Source of the DNA: a bacterium
GTDB lineage: Bacteria; Patescibacteriota; Saccharimonadia; Saccharimonadales; UBA4665
NCBI GenBank assembly: GCA_029549845.1
Contig: JAKPIL010000154.1
Location: forward strand, 1 to 6,859
DNA length: 6,859 bases
Reading direction: 5' to 3'
Shown: positions 6,738 through 6,859 of the stretch, one piece after another
Layout of the letters: every line of letters starts with the position of its first letter
Position numbering within the stretch: the stretch's first letter is position 1
Made by a program: the position numbers and the translations under genes
The notes under the pieces: generated by a model
Database searches by the model: none
What the model was told of the DNA's origin: nothing
What the model saw: the letters and a program-made list of their open reading frames with translations, nothing else

Positions 6738-6859
6738 AAAAAGCAGTAAACAGCACCTCACCATCCACCATCCACCATCAACCATCCATGCAGCTCACTA
6801 TCGTACACCTGTACCCCAAAGAAATGAACATTTACGGCGATACAGGCAACCGCCTGGTG
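6734..6859 (+). CDS. gatD: Lipid II isoglutaminyl synthase, GatD glutaminase subunit, 3'-truncated by window edge
   Basis: GatD is the class I glutamine amidotransferase partner that supplies ammonia to MurT. Only 42 codons are present. Residues 19 onward (MQLTIVHLYPKEMNIYGDTG) closely resemble the conserved GatD N-terminus, which reads LTIYH followed by LNLYSDIGN in staphylococci. The catalytic Cys and His lie beyond the window. The ATG at 6734 overlaps the murT TGA (ATGA) and has a strong AGGAG. It adds 18 residues (MKKAVNSTSPSTIHHQPS), ten of them (SPSTIHHQPS) largely encoded by a heptamer tandem repeat. Homology alone would place the start at ATG 6788. I favour 6734 because of the ribosome site and overlap, though initiation at either is possible. 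The family call rests on a short segment plus its position after murT. Confidence 0.85.
   Translation, partial: MKKAVNSTSPSTIHHQPSMQLTIVHLYPKEMNIYGDTGNRLV
6761..6788 (+). repeat. Heptanucleotide tandem repeat (CCATCCA, 4 copies) at the 5' end of gatD
   Basis: Four units follow one another: CCATCCA, CCATCCA, CCATCAA, CCATCCA, with a degenerate CACCTCA before them. The array lies between the gatD ATG with a ribosome site (6734) and the ATG where family homology begins (6788, whose A is the last base of the array). Seven is not a multiple of three, so a gain or loss of one unit would change the reading frame from 6734 into the conserved body of gatD. Confidence 0.85.

Noticed and set aside
1..6859. 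A new defence, mobile or biosynthetic system in the window
   Set aside because: All substantial coding capacity is accounted for by radA, a class A PBP, tyrS, murT and gatD; no transposase, integrase, CRISPR-type repeat, tRNA or long unexplained region is present.

Overview
The window looks like bacterial chromosome from a small-genome, Gram-positive-type lineage. My best guess is Candidatus Saccharibacteria or a related Patescibacteria (CPR) member. The basis is gene content (a GT51 class A PBP together with MurT/GatD), short intergenic gaps and starts without Shine-Dalgarno sequences. The lineage is an inference, since no rRNA or other marker gene is present. The sequence does show a standard code: TGA ends murT, tryptophans are TGG, and TAA and TAG are also used. 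This argues against the UGA-glycine code of Gracilibacteria/Absconditabacteria.

Layout. (1) 1-1011, plus strand: the 3' part of radA (DNA repair/recombination ATPase), with its N-terminus cut off by the window edge. (2) 1012-1064: a short convergent gap with an imperfect stem-loop. (3) 1065-4001, minus strand: a large bifunctional penicillin-binding protein (glycosyltransferase plus transpeptidase) with a basic cytoplasmic tail and a C-terminal, probably Ig-like extension. Its most likely start is a TTG at 4001, not the first possible start at 4178. (4) 4002-4196: a divergent regulatory region with opposed promoters and a heptanucleotide tandem repeat between them. (5) 4197-5444, plus strand: tyrS. 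(6) 5460-6737, plus strand: murT. (7) 6734-end, plus strand: the beginning of gatD, overlapping murT by ATGA.

Functionally the core is cell-wall synthesis. MurT and GatD together amidate the D-Glu of lipid II, and the PBP polymerises and crosslinks lipid II outside the membrane. tyrS and radA are housekeeping genes.

I found no mobile element, CRISPR array, tRNA, rRNA or obviously new multi-gene system. The most interesting signals are small. Two start codons (tyrS, murT) each lie exactly 7 nt after a TATACT -10 box, suggesting leaderless mRNAs, whereas the PBP and gatD starts have Shine-Dalgarno sequences. Related 7-nt tandem repeats lie between the divergent promoters and inside the 5' end of gatD, where a change in copy number would shift frame. 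MurT lacks the cysteine zinc ribbon of its characterised relatives.
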